Assembly: GCA_023135025.1 (NCBI GenBank)
Contig: JAGLTY010000115.1
Location: forward strand, 1-6,979
Source of the DNA: Bacteroidales bacterium
GTDB taxonomy: Bacteria > Bacteroidota > Bacteroidia > Bacteroidales > GCA-2748055
DNA length: 6,979 bases
Direction: 5' to 3'
This document shows, piece by piece, positions 1 to 6,979 of this stretch (position 1 is the stretch's first letter; each line of letters starts with the position of its first letter). Below the pieces are notes generated by a model. The model was not told the origin of the DNA. It did not search any database and was given only the letters and a program-made list of their open reading frames with translations. A program made the translations under genes and the position numbers.

Positions 1-1094
1 TTCAGATCGGATGTGACTTCAAAATCACGTACCAGTTCAAATCCCGAGAGTGCCTTTTCGGTCCTTTCGATCAGGGCATCCAGCGCCTCCTGGCTCTCCT
101 CCTCCAGGTCGATCAGAAGGGCAGTTACCCCATTGTCGAGCGATTTGATATAGCCGGGAATTCCTGCATCGTTCTCCACCGAACGGAGTGCCTCACGGTC
201 CATGATCTCGATGGCAGACAACTTTGCTTTCCTCAACAGCGGAACAGCATTGCAGGCCGATTCCAGGTTCTTAAAAAAGATCAGTGAGGAGGCCCTGAAA
301 GGTTTGACAGGGATGGTGGTAAAGGTGGCCTCCGAGACAAATCCGAGGGTCCCTTCCGATCCCACCATCAGGTGGAGGATGATATCCACCGGGTCGCTAT
401 AATCGAGAAATGAGTTCATCCCATATCCCGTGGTATTTTTGATGCTGTACTTTTTCCTGATCTTTTCAACTAACAGGGGTTTGGAACGGATCTCATCTTT
501 GATCCGTCTGATGGTCGAAACCAGTTCTGCCCTGGTTTTCAGAAATGCTTTACAGCTCTCCTGGCTGGCTGTATCCAGCAATGTTCCATCGGCTAAGACT
601 ATCCGGGCAGATTGAATGGTGGCATAGCTGTTGGCATGGATTCCACAACTCATCCCGCTGGCATTATTGGCGATGATTCCGCCCACCATGGCCGAGTTGA
701 TGGAGGCAGGATCGGGCCCAAATTTCATCCTGGTGGGTGCCAGGAGCTGGTTCAGCCTGGTACCGGTGATGCCCGGCTCTGCTTTTATCAGGCGGCCCTC
801 TTCAAGGATCTGATATCCACTCCAGTGATCGCCCCTGGCCTGAAGCAGCACTGAATCGGAGATGGCCTGTCCCGAAAGGCTTGTTCCGGCAGCACGGAAG
901 GTGACCGGGGTGCCTGATTCATGGAGGATTCTCAACGCATCAATAACCTGTTTTTCCTGTTGTGGTTTAAGTACAATCTTTGGTATCTTGCGGTAACAAC
1001 CTGCATCGGCCGCAGTTGCAATCAGGGTCAGATCATCAGTGTGAACCTGCTCTTTGCCAATGGCGCCGGATAGTTTTTTTTGAAGGGAAGTCAT
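1..1094 (-). CDS. FAD-binding 2-hydroxyacid dehydrogenase (D-lactate / D-2-hydroxyglutarate dehydrogenase type), N-terminal part
   Basis: Reading the minus strand from the ATG at 1094-1092 gives 364 uninterrupted codons to the left edge, so the gene is cut by the window. Residues about 35-260 form an FAD_binding_4 (PCMH-type) domain: RAAGTSLSGQAI (67-78) is the pyrophosphate-binding loop, GPDPAS (126-131) followed by MVGGIIANNASG (136-147) is a second FAD contact, and GSEGTLGFVSEATF (245-258) closes the domain. The FAD-oxidase C-terminal domain starts at about 265. Relatives oxidise D-lactate, glycolate or D-2-hydroxyglutarate and pass electrons to the respiratory chain. The Bacteroidota and YdiJ-like forms are about 900-1000 residues with a C-terminal Fe-S/CCG part, which would lie outside this window. 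There is no signal peptide, so it is cytoplasmic or peripheral to the membrane. The start is well set: an in-frame stop lies upstream and no other ATG is in frame between them. It diverges from the operon to its right and is probably unrelated to it. The family is sure; the substrate cannot be told from this part. Confidence 0.93.
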   Translation of the reverse strand, partial: MTSLQKKLSGAIGKEQVHTDDLTLIATAADAGCYRKIPKIVLKPQQEKQVIDALRILHESGTPVTFRAAGTSLSGQAISDSVLLQARGDHWSGYQILEEGRLIKAEPGITGTRLNQLLAPTRMKFGPDPASINSAMVGGIIANNASGMSCGIHANSYATIQSARIVLADGTLLDTASQESCKAFLKTRAELVSTIRRIKDEIRSKPLLVEKIRKKYSIKNTTGYGMNSFLDYSDPVDIILHLMVGSEGTLGFVSEATFTTIPVKPFRASSLIFFKNLESACNAVPLLRKAKLSAIEIMDREALRSVENDAGIPGYIKSLDNGVTALLIDLEEESQEALDALIERTEKALSGFELVRDFEVTSDL

Positions 1095-1150
1095 CAGAGT
1101 GAAGGCATCTATAACTTGTATGACGTATGATACTTTGTAAAGTTAAATAT

Positions 1151-1158
1151 TATCTTTG
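1151..1158 (+). promoter_or_regulatory. Bacteroidota-type -7 promoter element (TATCTTTG) for the namZ-like operon
   Basis: TATCTTTG is a perfect match to the TAnnTTTG -7 consensus used by the primary sigma factor in Bacteroidota. It lies in the AT-rich 83-nt divergent gap and ends 19 nt before the ATG at 1178. Transcription would start at about 1165, giving a very short leader of some 13 nt with no Shine-Dalgarno site, which is common in this phylum. The -33 element is less clear: a TTTG at 1134-1137 is only 13 nt upstream, shorter than the usual spacing of about 19-21. The position of this element also argues against the upstream ATG at 1127 as the start of the gene. No equally good element was found for the minus-strand gene. 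Confidence 0.6.
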
Positions 1159-1177
1159 TAATTCAAATTTTGGCACT

Positions 1178-2416
1178 ATGAAACGGTACCTGACTCACCG
1201 GAACCTGGCATGTTTCTCCCTCCTGTTTTTCCTATTTCAGGTAACTCATTCACAGGTAAAAACAGGCATTGAAGTAATTGCTGAAAGGGAGTTTGATCTG
1301 CTTCAGGGAAAAAGAGTCGGACTGGTAACCAACCCCACCGGTGTGGATGGATCGCTTCGCTCCACCATCGATATCCTGCACGCCCATGTGAACCTGACTG
1401 TCCTGTTTGGCCCCGAACATGGAGTACGTGGTAATTTCTCGGCCGGCGATCATGTGGGGGACCAGGTGGATGCCCAAACCGGCATACCTGTATACTCGTT
1501 ATATGGAAAGAGCAGAAAACCCAGCAGGGAGGCGTTTGAGAATGTGGATGTGATTGTATACGATATCCAGGATATCGGGGTGCGCTCCTACACTTATATC
1601 AGCACCATGGGGCTGGTGATGGAAGCTGCTGCGGAGATGGACAAGGAGGTGGTTATACTCGATCGACCCAATCCGCTGGGAGGAGTCAGGGTGGAGGGAC
1701 CGCTGGTGGAGGATGGTTTTTACTCTTTTGTGAGCCAGTATAGCATCCCCTATGTTTACGGGTTGACCTGCGGTGAGCTGGCGTTGATGCTGAATGGAGA
1801 GGCGATGCTGGAGGGTGGCAAACAGTGTAATCTCCAGGTGGTGCCCATGGAGGGATGGCACCGGGAGATGGCCTTTGGAGCAACCGGACTGCCCTGGGTG
1901 CCGACTTCACCCCATATTCCTGATTACCACACTGCATACTTCTATCCTGCCACAGGGATCATTGGAGAACTGGATCCCAATATGATAGGGATCGGGTATA
2001 CACTTCCGTTCCAGGTGCTGGTTACCGAAAATATCGATGCAGCACAACTGGCCAGTGCCATGAATGCCCTGCAGATTGATGGAGTTCAGTTTCGCCCCAT
2101 CTGGTTCAAACCCTATTATATGGCCAAAAAGGGAACGCCACTCCAGGGGGTGCAGATTCATCTGACCGATCCTTTGAGGGCACCGCTTACAACCATACAA
2201 TTCTGGTTCCTGCAGGAGGCCCGCAGGCTCGATCCGACCTTTGATCCATTTAAGGGAAAAGAGGACCGGTACAGGATGTTCGATATGGTTTGCGGATCGG
2301 ATCACCTGCGCACCTCAATGATGACCAATTTTGATTTCAGTGAGTTGCTGGAGTTCTGGAACCGGGATGCAGACCGGTTCAGGGAGCACTCCGTTAAATA
2401 CTATCTCTATAAATAG
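1178..2416 (+). CDS. namZ: Secreted DUF1343 protein, NamZ-like exo-beta-N-acetylmuramidase (GH171)
   Basis: This 412-residue protein covers the whole DUF1343 (YbbC/NamZ) family length. Characterised members in Bacillus subtilis and Tannerella forsythia release MurNAc from the non-reducing end of peptide-free peptidoglycan fragments. Residues 1-25 are a type I signal peptide: basic MKRYLTHRN, a hydrophobic stretch, then a likely cut after THS (23-25). Family motifs are in order: GKRVGLVTNPTG (44-55), FGPEHGVRG (77-85, the conserved Glu/His active-site region), YDIQDIGVRSYTY (128-140), LDRPNPLGG (161-169), and LPWVPTSPHIP (238-248) in the C-terminal half. No lipobox is seen, so it is probably periplasmic or released. 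The ATG at 1178 is chosen because an extension to the ATG at 1127 would put 17 polar residues before the signal peptide and would overlap the -7 promoter element. It is the first gene of the operon, 8 nt before the amidase-like gene, which fits joint breakdown of cell-wall glycan. Activity is inferred from the family only. Confidence 0.9.
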   Translation: MKRYLTHRNLACFSLLFFLFQVTHSQVKTGIEVIAEREFDLLQGKRVGLVTNPTGVDGSLRSTIDILHAHVNLTVLFGPEHGVRGNFSAGDHVGDQVDAQTGIPVYSLYGKSRKPSREAFENVDVIVYDIQDIGVRSYTYISTMGLVMEAAAEMDKEVVILDRPNPLGGVRVEGPLVEDGFYSFVSQYSIPYVYGLTCGELALMLNGEAMLEGGKQCNLQVVPMEGWHREMAFGATGLPWVPTSPHIPDYHTAYFYPATGIIGELDPNMIGIGYTLPFQVLVTENIDAAQLASAMNALQIDGVQFRPIWFKPYYMAKKGTPLQGVQIHLTDPLRAPLTTIQFWFLQEARRLDPTFDPFKGKEDRYRMFDMVCGSDHLRTSMMTNFDFSELLEFWNRDADRFREHSVKYYLYK

Positions 2417-2424
2417 GATCACAG

Positions 2425-5421
2425 ATGCAAAGATTTCTGAATTGCAGTGCCCTGCTTTTGCTGAATACACTTTTCCTTACCTGGCTTCCCGCCCAGGAGC
2501 CTGCAGTTACGACCGATTCAATGGCGTTGGCCCTGGTGCGACAGAATGCCGATTCGCTGCTGAATAGTGAGTGGTTTGTGGGAGTTACGGGTTACCAGAA
2601 AAAGGATTCCACTACCATTTCGTCGGTGGTGTTCCTGAAGAAACCAAACAGGATCAGGGTGTATGCCGATAAACAGCTGGCCTATGCCCCGTTCAGGGAG
2701 GCCACCATTGATACGCTTCTCTCTCTAATTGGATCGGACCTGGAGGAACCTTATAATAAACACAGAATTGAACTCTTTTCGGGCAGAGAGAATATCCGAA
2801 CCCTGGTGCCCAATTACTACCGCAGTTCCGCCAGGACGGTGGACAAGAGACGGTCCACCGGAAAGTTGAAGCGAAAATCACCTCCGCTGGTCAGAAATCT
2901 CTCCAAACCATACCTGACCGGTTCAGCACTCTATAACATCAATATTGCATTGTGGCACAGCCACGGATGGTATTACGAATCCAAATTGAACAGGTGGGAG
3001 TGGCAGAGAGCCAGAATCTTTCAAACAGTGGAAGATATCTATCCGCTTTCGTACACCATGCCATTCCTTGTCCCCATGCTGGAAAATGCCGGTGCCAATG
3101 TTTTTGTTCCGCGTGAACGCGACTGGCAGGTGAATGAAGTTGTTGTGGATAACAATGGCAGCTCCGGGAGGAGCCTCTTTGTTGCCCCGGAGTATTTGAA
3201 GGAGAGTGAATCAGGCAGCGGTTTTGCCTTAGGAAATCCGCCCTATGTGGATGAAAACCCATTCAGGCTCGGATCTTATCAGACCATGATATCTGACCGG
3301 AAAGCGACCGGTTCCATCCAGTGGATCCCGGAGATTCCTGAAACCGGCGAATATGCCGTCTATATCTCCTTTCAGGCCTCTTCCGAAAACGTAAATGATG
3401 CTCTTTACAGGGTGCACCATATGGGTGGAGTAACTGAGTTTACCATCAACCAGCAGATGGGTGGAGGTACCTGGGTCTACCTGGGAAAATTTAGTTTCAC
3501 CAAAGGGATCGATACGGAGAGTGGCAGGGTGGTATTGAGTAACCGGGGCGCCAGGCGTGGAAAGATGATTACAGCCGATGCAGTCAAATTTGGAGGGGGA
3601 GTGGGGAACATTGCCAGGAACGGATTTACCAGTCAGCGTCCCCGCTACCAGGAGTGTGCCCGATACTACCTGCAGTATGCCGGCATGCCCGATACCCTGG
3701 TCTGGAAACTGAACGATTCCAACGACTATAACGACGATTATCAATCACGGGGCGAATGGGTCAACTACCTGGTGGGAGCTCCATCGGGTCCCACTGCCAA
3801 TCGCAAGGCCAAAGGACTGGGTATCCCGGTGGACCTCTCTTTTGCCTTTCATACCGATGCTGGGATCACTAACAATGATACTGTGATTGGTACACTGGGA
3901 ATCTACAGCACCACTTACGATCGGGGTTATTTTCCGGGGGGATTGTCCAAATTGGCTTCCCGCGATCTCACCGATATTGTGCAGTCGCAGATCGTGGAAG
4001 ATCTGAGGGCATCATTCGATCCGGCATGGACCCGGCGGGGAATGTGGGACAGGGGGTACAGTGAGGCATTCCGCCCCAATGTGCCCACCATGTTGCTGGA
4101 ACTCTTCTCTCACCAGAACTTTATCGATATGCGTTTTGGCCAGGAACCTATGTTCCGGTTTCATGTGAGCCGTGCCATCTATAAAGGAATGTTGAAATTC
4201 CTGGATACCCAGTACGGCACCGGTTATATTGTACAACCACTTCCGGTGGACCATCTTCAAACCGGAATTGACCAGGAAGGGAATATTGAATTGCGCTGGA
4301 AACCGGTAAGCGATCCGCTGGAACCCACGGCAGAAGCCGAAAGCTACATGGTCTATACCCGTATCAACGGGGGTGGATTTGATAACGGTACCCCGGTGGC
4401 CACCACCCGGTATGTGAAGGATAACCTTCAGCCCGATTCTATCTACTCCTTTAAGGTAACGGCGGTGAACGGGGGTGGTGAAAGCTTCCCTTCGGAGGTG
4501 CTCTCTGTCTGCACTGCAGGCGATTCAAAAGGAACCGTGGCCATTATCAATGCCTTTGACCGTACCAGCGGTCCGGCCTGGTTCAATGATGAGCGGTATG
4601 CCGGATTTATGAATATGGTGGATCAGGGAGTCCCCTATGGTGTGGACCTTCATACGGTGGGGGATCAGTACGACTATCTCAAGGATTCTCCCTGGCTGGA
4701 TGATGATTCGCCCGGACATGGTGCCTCCTATGCCGACCTGGAAGCAGTCGTGATTCCCGGAAACAGTTTTGATTTCAGTTATATGCACGGACTCTCCATT
4801 CGCAATGCAGGATACTCTTTCGTCTCGGTCAGCGATGAATCGGTCATAGACGATTCGCTGGAGCTTTCCTCTTACTGCCTGGTGGATTACCTGGCCGGGG
4901 AGGAGAGGTCTACCTATATGCCAAAAAATGATTCGGTCTGTCACTACCAGGTGTGGCCCGACAGCATGTTGAATGTGTTGGAGGACTATTTGCAGGGTGG
5001 GGGAAGGCTTTTTGTTACCGGGGCGCATATCGCTTCCGATAGCCATTTTCAACAGCAGGATTCAATGGTGGGTTCACTGCTGAAATTCAAATGGAGAACC
5101 AGCAATGCATCCCGCCTGGGTCAGTTTTACAGTATGGACCCTGAATTTGCAGGGATGTCTGATCAGTTCAGGTTCAATACGGTCACCGATCCCTTTCTCT
5201 ATAGAGTGGAGGGTGCTGATGCCCTGGAGCCTGTCGATTCCACTGCCATCACCCTGCTGAGGTATGCGGAGAACAATATGAGTGCGGGGGTGGCCTTCAG
5301 GGGTGAGTATGGTGTTGTTGCAATGGGATTCCCCTTTGAGTCCATCGTGGACCTGGAGATGAGAGATATCATTATGAAAAAGACATTAACCTATCTATTG
5401 GAACAGAAAGATGATGAATAA
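2425..5421 (+). CDS. Secreted multidomain amidase-like protein: split amidase_3 fold with inserted golvesin domain, FN3, and GATase1-like C-terminus
   Basis: The protein has 998 residues. Residues 1-23 are a signal peptide (LNCSALLLLNTLFLTWLPA, cut near A23). Residues 30-165 are of unknown type. An N-acetylmuramoyl-L-alanine amidase (amidase_3) fold appears in two parts. The first is 165-233, with WHSHG (177-181) in place of the usual DPGHGG zinc-ligand loop, a candidate ligand Glu203, and GANVFVPRERD (223-233) matching the G-x-x-V-x-x-T-R-x-x-D strand. The second is about 395-595, with FHTDAG (475-480, His476, matching the SIHANA loop) and MLLELFSHQN (556-565, Glu559 as candidate catalytic Glu). 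Between them, about 238-392, is a golvesin C-terminal/Xly-type beta domain, marked by INQQMGGGTWVYLG (341-354) and ITADAVKFGGG (382-392). An FN3 domain follows (about 604-697), then a GATase1-like Rossmann domain (about 701-995) without an obvious nucleophile Cys. There is no T9SS sorting tail. Relatives are often named 'xanthan lyase' in databases, but no polysaccharide lyase domain is visible. Its likely role is cleaving peptides from peptidoglycan in the periplasm, upstream of NamZ. Domain calls are from recognition by eye. Confidence 0.85.
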   Translation: MQRFLNCSALLLLNTLFLTWLPAQEPAVTTDSMALALVRQNADSLLNSEWFVGVTGYQKKDSTTISSVVFLKKPNRIRVYADKQLAYAPFREATIDTLLSLIGSDLEEPYNKHRIELFSGRENIRTLVPNYYRSSARTVDKRRSTGKLKRKSPPLVRNLSKPYLTGSALYNINIALWHSHGWYYESKLNRWEWQRARIFQTVEDIYPLSYTMPFLVPMLENAGANVFVPRERDWQVNEVVVDNNGSSGRSLFVAPEYLKESESGSGFALGNPPYVDENPFRLGSYQTMISDRKATGSIQWIPEIPETGEYAVYISFQASSENVNDALYRVHHMGGVTEFTINQQMGGGTWVYLGKFSFTKGIDTESGRVVLSNRGARRGKMITADAVKFGGGVGNIARNGFTSQRPRYQECARYYLQYAGMPDTLVWKLNDSNDYNDDYQSRGEWVNYLVGAPSGPTANRKAKGLGIPVDLSFAFHTDAGITNNDTVIGTLGIYSTTYDRGYFPGGLSKLASRDLTDIVQSQIVEDLRASFDPAWTRRGMWDRGYSEAFRPNVPTMLLELFSHQNFIDMRFGQEPMFRFHVSRAIYKGMLKFLDTQYGTGYIVQPLPVDHLQTGIDQEGNIELRWKPVSDPLEPTAEAESYMVYTRINGGGFDNGTPVATTRYVKDNLQPDSIYSFKVTAVNGGGESFPSEVLSVCTAGDSKGTVAIINAFDRTSGPAWFNDERYAGFMNMVDQGVPYGVDLHTVGDQYDYLKDSPWLDDDSPGHGASYADLEAVVIPGNSFDFSYMHGLSIRNAGYSFVSVSDESVIDDSLELSSYCLVDYLAGEERSTYMPKNDSVCHYQVWPDSMLNVLEDYLQGGGRLFVTGAHIASDSHFQQQDSMVGSLLKFKWRTSNASRLGQFYSMDPEFAGMSDQFRFNTVTDPFLYRVEGADALEPVDSTAITLLRYAENNMSAGVAFRGEYGVVAMGFPFESIVDLEMRDIIMKKTLTYLLEQKDDE

Positions 5422-6883
5422 GATCAATTGTTTTATTTCGTACAGTACTCCCGGAGTGTGGGATGAGACCCTGCTGGAACTCAATGCCAGCAGCCTTGTA
5501 AACAGGGTCTACCTTTTTGGAAGGGAGCAGCCTGGAGCAGTTGCAGAGGGGTGTGGATTTATTAAGACCGATGGCAGGATCAGTACCGATACCATCAGGA
5601 AGATCGCTGATTACTCCAATGGCGCAGGTTATGCCATGGTGATTACCAGTGAATCGAAGATTCGTTTTGGACTGCTGGCCCTGGAGCGGTTTATGGAGGT
5701 TGCCTCCGGGACCGGTGTGGGAATGGTCTATTCCGACTATTTTGATATGGTGGATGGGAAGCTCTCCGGTCACCCCGTGATCGATTACCAGGTGGGAAGT
5801 CTCAGGGATGATTTCAAATTTGGACCGGTGCTTTTTTTCAATAGCGCTGCCTTGATGAATGCGGCAGGAGCGATCAGGGAGTCGCTTGAGTTTGCCGGAA
5901 TGTACCAGTTGCGCCTGAAGGTGAGCCAGGAAGGAGTACCTGTCAGGATCCCTGAATACCTCTATGCCGTTGAGCCCGTCGACACCAGGATTTCAGGGAA
6001 AAAGATGTTTGACTACGTCGATCCGAAAAACAGGGAGGTGCAGGTAGAGATGGAAAAGGCTGTGACTCTGCATCTGAAGGAGATCGGAGGATACCTGGAG
6101 CCTCAGTTCGATTCCATCAGCTTTGATGAGGGTGAGTTTCCGGTGGAAGCATCTGTGATTATCCCCGTACTGAACCGGGAGAAGACTGTGGCCGATGCCA
6201 TTGAATCGGTGATGCTCCAGGAGACCGGTTTTGATTTTAACCTGATCCTGGTGGACAACCACTCCACCGACAGGACCACCTCCATTGTAAAGGAGCTGGC
6301 AGAAAAATATACCAACCTGATCCATGTGATCCCGGAGCGCCGCGATCTGGGAATCGGGGGGTGCTGGAACGTGGGGGTCCACCATCCGCAGTGTGGTAAG
6401 TTTGCCGTTCAGCTCGATAGCGACGACCTCTATAAAGAGAAGGATACCCTGAAGCAAATTGTTGCGGCTTTTTATGAGCAGCAGTGTGCCATGGTGGTGG
6501 GTGCTTACCAGATGACCAACTTTGAACTGGAGGAGATTCCACCGGGAGTGGTCGATCATAAAGAGTGGAGCCCGGAAAATGGAAGGAACAATGCCTTGCG
6601 CATCAATGGTCTGGGTGCACCCAGGGCATTTTATACCCCTGTACTGAGAAAGATCAATGTTCCCAATGTGAGCTATGGCGAAGATTATGGGGTGGGACTG
6701 GCCATCAGCAGGCGCTACCAGATCGGGAGGATCTACAATCCTCTCTATCTCTGCCGCCGATGGGAGGACAATTCAGATGCTTCGCTCACTGTTGAAGCGC
6801 AAAACAGGCATAACACTTACAAGGATCGCCTGAGGAGCTTCGAGCTCAATGCGAGGATCAAACTGAACCGAGAGAGAGGATGA
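5411..6883 (+). CDS. Family 2 glycosyltransferase with an extra degenerate GT-like N-terminal domain
   Basis: The protein has 490 residues, with no signal peptide or membrane segment, so it is cytoplasmic. Residues about 245-455 are a canonical GT2 (GT-A) domain. It has EASVIIPVLNREKTVADAIESV (start 246), LILVDNHSTDRT (278-289) for the nucleotide, QLDSDD (334-339) with the metal-binding DxD, GEDYG (423-427) as the ED catalytic-base motif, and LCRRWED near 447-453. Residues 1-190 look like a second, worn GT-A half: GAGYAMVITSES (71-82) sits where a GT2 has its DxD strand but lacks the acids, followed by GMVYSDYF (104-111) and LRDDFKFGPVLFF (131-143), patterns seen in GT2 acceptor halves. The donor and acceptor are unknown. 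The ATG at 5411 overlaps the 3' end of the amidase-like gene by 11 nt; a second ATG at 5414 is an equally possible start. The stop overlaps the next ATG in an ATGA. Tight packing implies translational coupling with both neighbours. Confidence 0.88.
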   Translation: MMNKINCFISYSTPGVWDETLLELNASSLVNRVYLFGREQPGAVAEGCGFIKTDGRISTDTIRKIADYSNGAGYAMVITSESKIRFGLLALERFMEVASGTGVGMVYSDYFDMVDGKLSGHPVIDYQVGSLRDDFKFGPVLFFNSAALMNAAGAIRESLEFAGMYQLRLKVSQEGVPVRIPEYLYAVEPVDTRISGKKMFDYVDPKNREVQVEMEKAVTLHLKEIGGYLEPQFDSISFDEGEFPVEASVIIPVLNREKTVADAIESVMLQETGFDFNLILVDNHSTDRTTSIVKELAEKYTNLIHVIPERRDLGIGGCWNVGVHHPQCGKFAVQLDSDDLYKEKDTLKQIVAAFYEQQCAMVVGAYQMTNFELEEIPPGVVDHKEWSPENGRNNALRINGLGAPRAFYTPVLRKINVPNVSYGEDYGVGLAISRRYQIGRIYNPLYLCRRWEDNSDASLTVEAQNRHNTYKDRLRSFELNARIKLNRERG

Positions 6884-6979
6884 CCTTACAGGAGAGAGCA
6901 GATGTCCTGTTTGAGGATCAGAAAACCAGCTGGCCCCTGTTGGGAGCCAACTGGGAGAAGCTCGACGGGGCGCAGTTAA
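6880..6979 (+). CDS. N-terminal fragment, probable DUF4922 domain protein
   Basis: Only 33 codons are in the window, starting at the ATG that overlaps the glycosyltransferase stop in ATGA; the frame is open to the right edge. A purine-rich run (GAGAGAGG) just upstream may serve as a ribosome site, and the 4-nt overlap suggests coupled translation. The visible residues include RADVLFEDQKTSWPLLGANW, then EKLDGAQL. An early 'L-x-x-Q-x-x-x-W-P-L-x-x-x-N-x-x-x-L' pattern recalls the start of Bacteroidota DUF4922 proteins. I recall that family as related to the HIT-like nucleotide phosphorylases/adenylyltransferases, and it tends to lie beside family 2 glycosyltransferases. This is recognition from a short stretch plus context; a different soluble protein remains possible. 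There is no signal peptide, so it is likely cytoplasmic, like the glycosyltransferase before it. Confidence 0.55.
   Translation, partial: MTLQERADVLFEDQKTSWPLLGANWEKLDGAQL

Noticed and set aside
202..854. Several plus-strand open frames of 60-80 codons in the left part of the window
   Set aside because: They lie antisense to the well-conserved FAD-binding dehydrogenase on the minus strand, and their translations resemble no family.
1127..1177. Possible upstream start of the NamZ-like gene at ATG 1127, adding 17 residues
   Set aside because: The extension is polar, would bury the signal peptide inside the protein, and overlaps the -7 promoter element at 1151-1158. The ATG at 1178 gives a clean signal peptide.
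3229..3744. Minus-strand open frame of 171 codons within the amidase-like gene
   Set aside because: It is the opposite strand of the golvesin/amidase coding region. Its translation is low-complexity, with no recognisable domain or start signal. The same holds for the frames at 4525-5052 and 5993-6559.
2425..5421. Naming the large protein 'xanthan lyase', as close relatives are often labelled
   Set aside because: No polysaccharide lyase 8 (alpha/alpha toroid) region is visible. The label appears to come from the shared golvesin/Xly accessory domain, while the catalytic core looks amidase-like.
5400..5425. Possible frameshift or gene fusion where the amidase-like and glycosyltransferase genes overlap
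   Set aside because: The first gene ends with its own stop (5419-5421) and the second begins with its own ATG at 5411 or 5414 in a different frame. One product is secreted and the other cytoplasmic, so an 11-nt overlap in an operon is the simple explanation.
6884..6979. Terminator or regulatory RNA after the glycosyltransferase
   Set aside because: No stem-loop with a T-run is visible, and the stretch is an open frame coupled to the preceding stop.

Overview
The window looks like chromosomal DNA from a member of the Bacteroidota, probably Bacteroidales/Marinilabiliales-like. Three things point there: the protein families (an FAD-binding oxidoreductase of the large FAD/Fe-S type, a DUF1343/NamZ protein, a golvesin-domain amidase-like protein of the kind often mislabelled 'xanthan lyase' in Bacteroides genomes, and what looks like a DUF4922 start), a perfect TAnnTTTG element of the Bacteroidota -7 type, and the absence of strong Shine-Dalgarno sites. 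Base composition is moderate (roughly 50% GC by eye) and even across all genes, with no sign of a transferred island.

Layout: positions 1-1094 hold the N-terminal 364 codons of a minus-strand FAD-dependent 2-hydroxyacid dehydrogenase that runs off the left edge. A short AT-rich divergent intergenic region (1095-1177) carries the likely promoter for a tightly packed plus-strand operon. That operon contains a secreted NamZ/DUF1343 exo-N-acetylmuramidase-like protein (1178-2416), a 998-residue secreted multidomain protein built on an N-acetylmuramoyl-L-alanine amidase fold (2425-5421), a cytoplasmic family 2 glycosyltransferase with an extra degenerate GT-like N-terminal half (5411-6883), and the first 33 codons of a fourth gene, probably DUF4922 (6880 to the right edge). 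Gaps in the operon are +8, -11 and -4 nt, so co-transcription and translational coupling are likely.

How the genes may work together (inference): NamZ removes MurNAc from the non-reducing ends of peptide-free glycan fragments, and an amidase is what strips the peptides from those glycans, so the first two products make a plausible extracytoplasmic peptidoglycan-processing pair. The last two genes are predicted cytoplasmic. A glycosyltransferase and a possible nucleotide-sugar/nucleotidyl-transfer enzyme suggest the locus also builds or modifies a glycan. The link between the secreted and cytoplasmic halves is the least explained part of the locus. No RNA genes, mobile elements, CRISPR arrays, long repeats or convincing terminators were seen.
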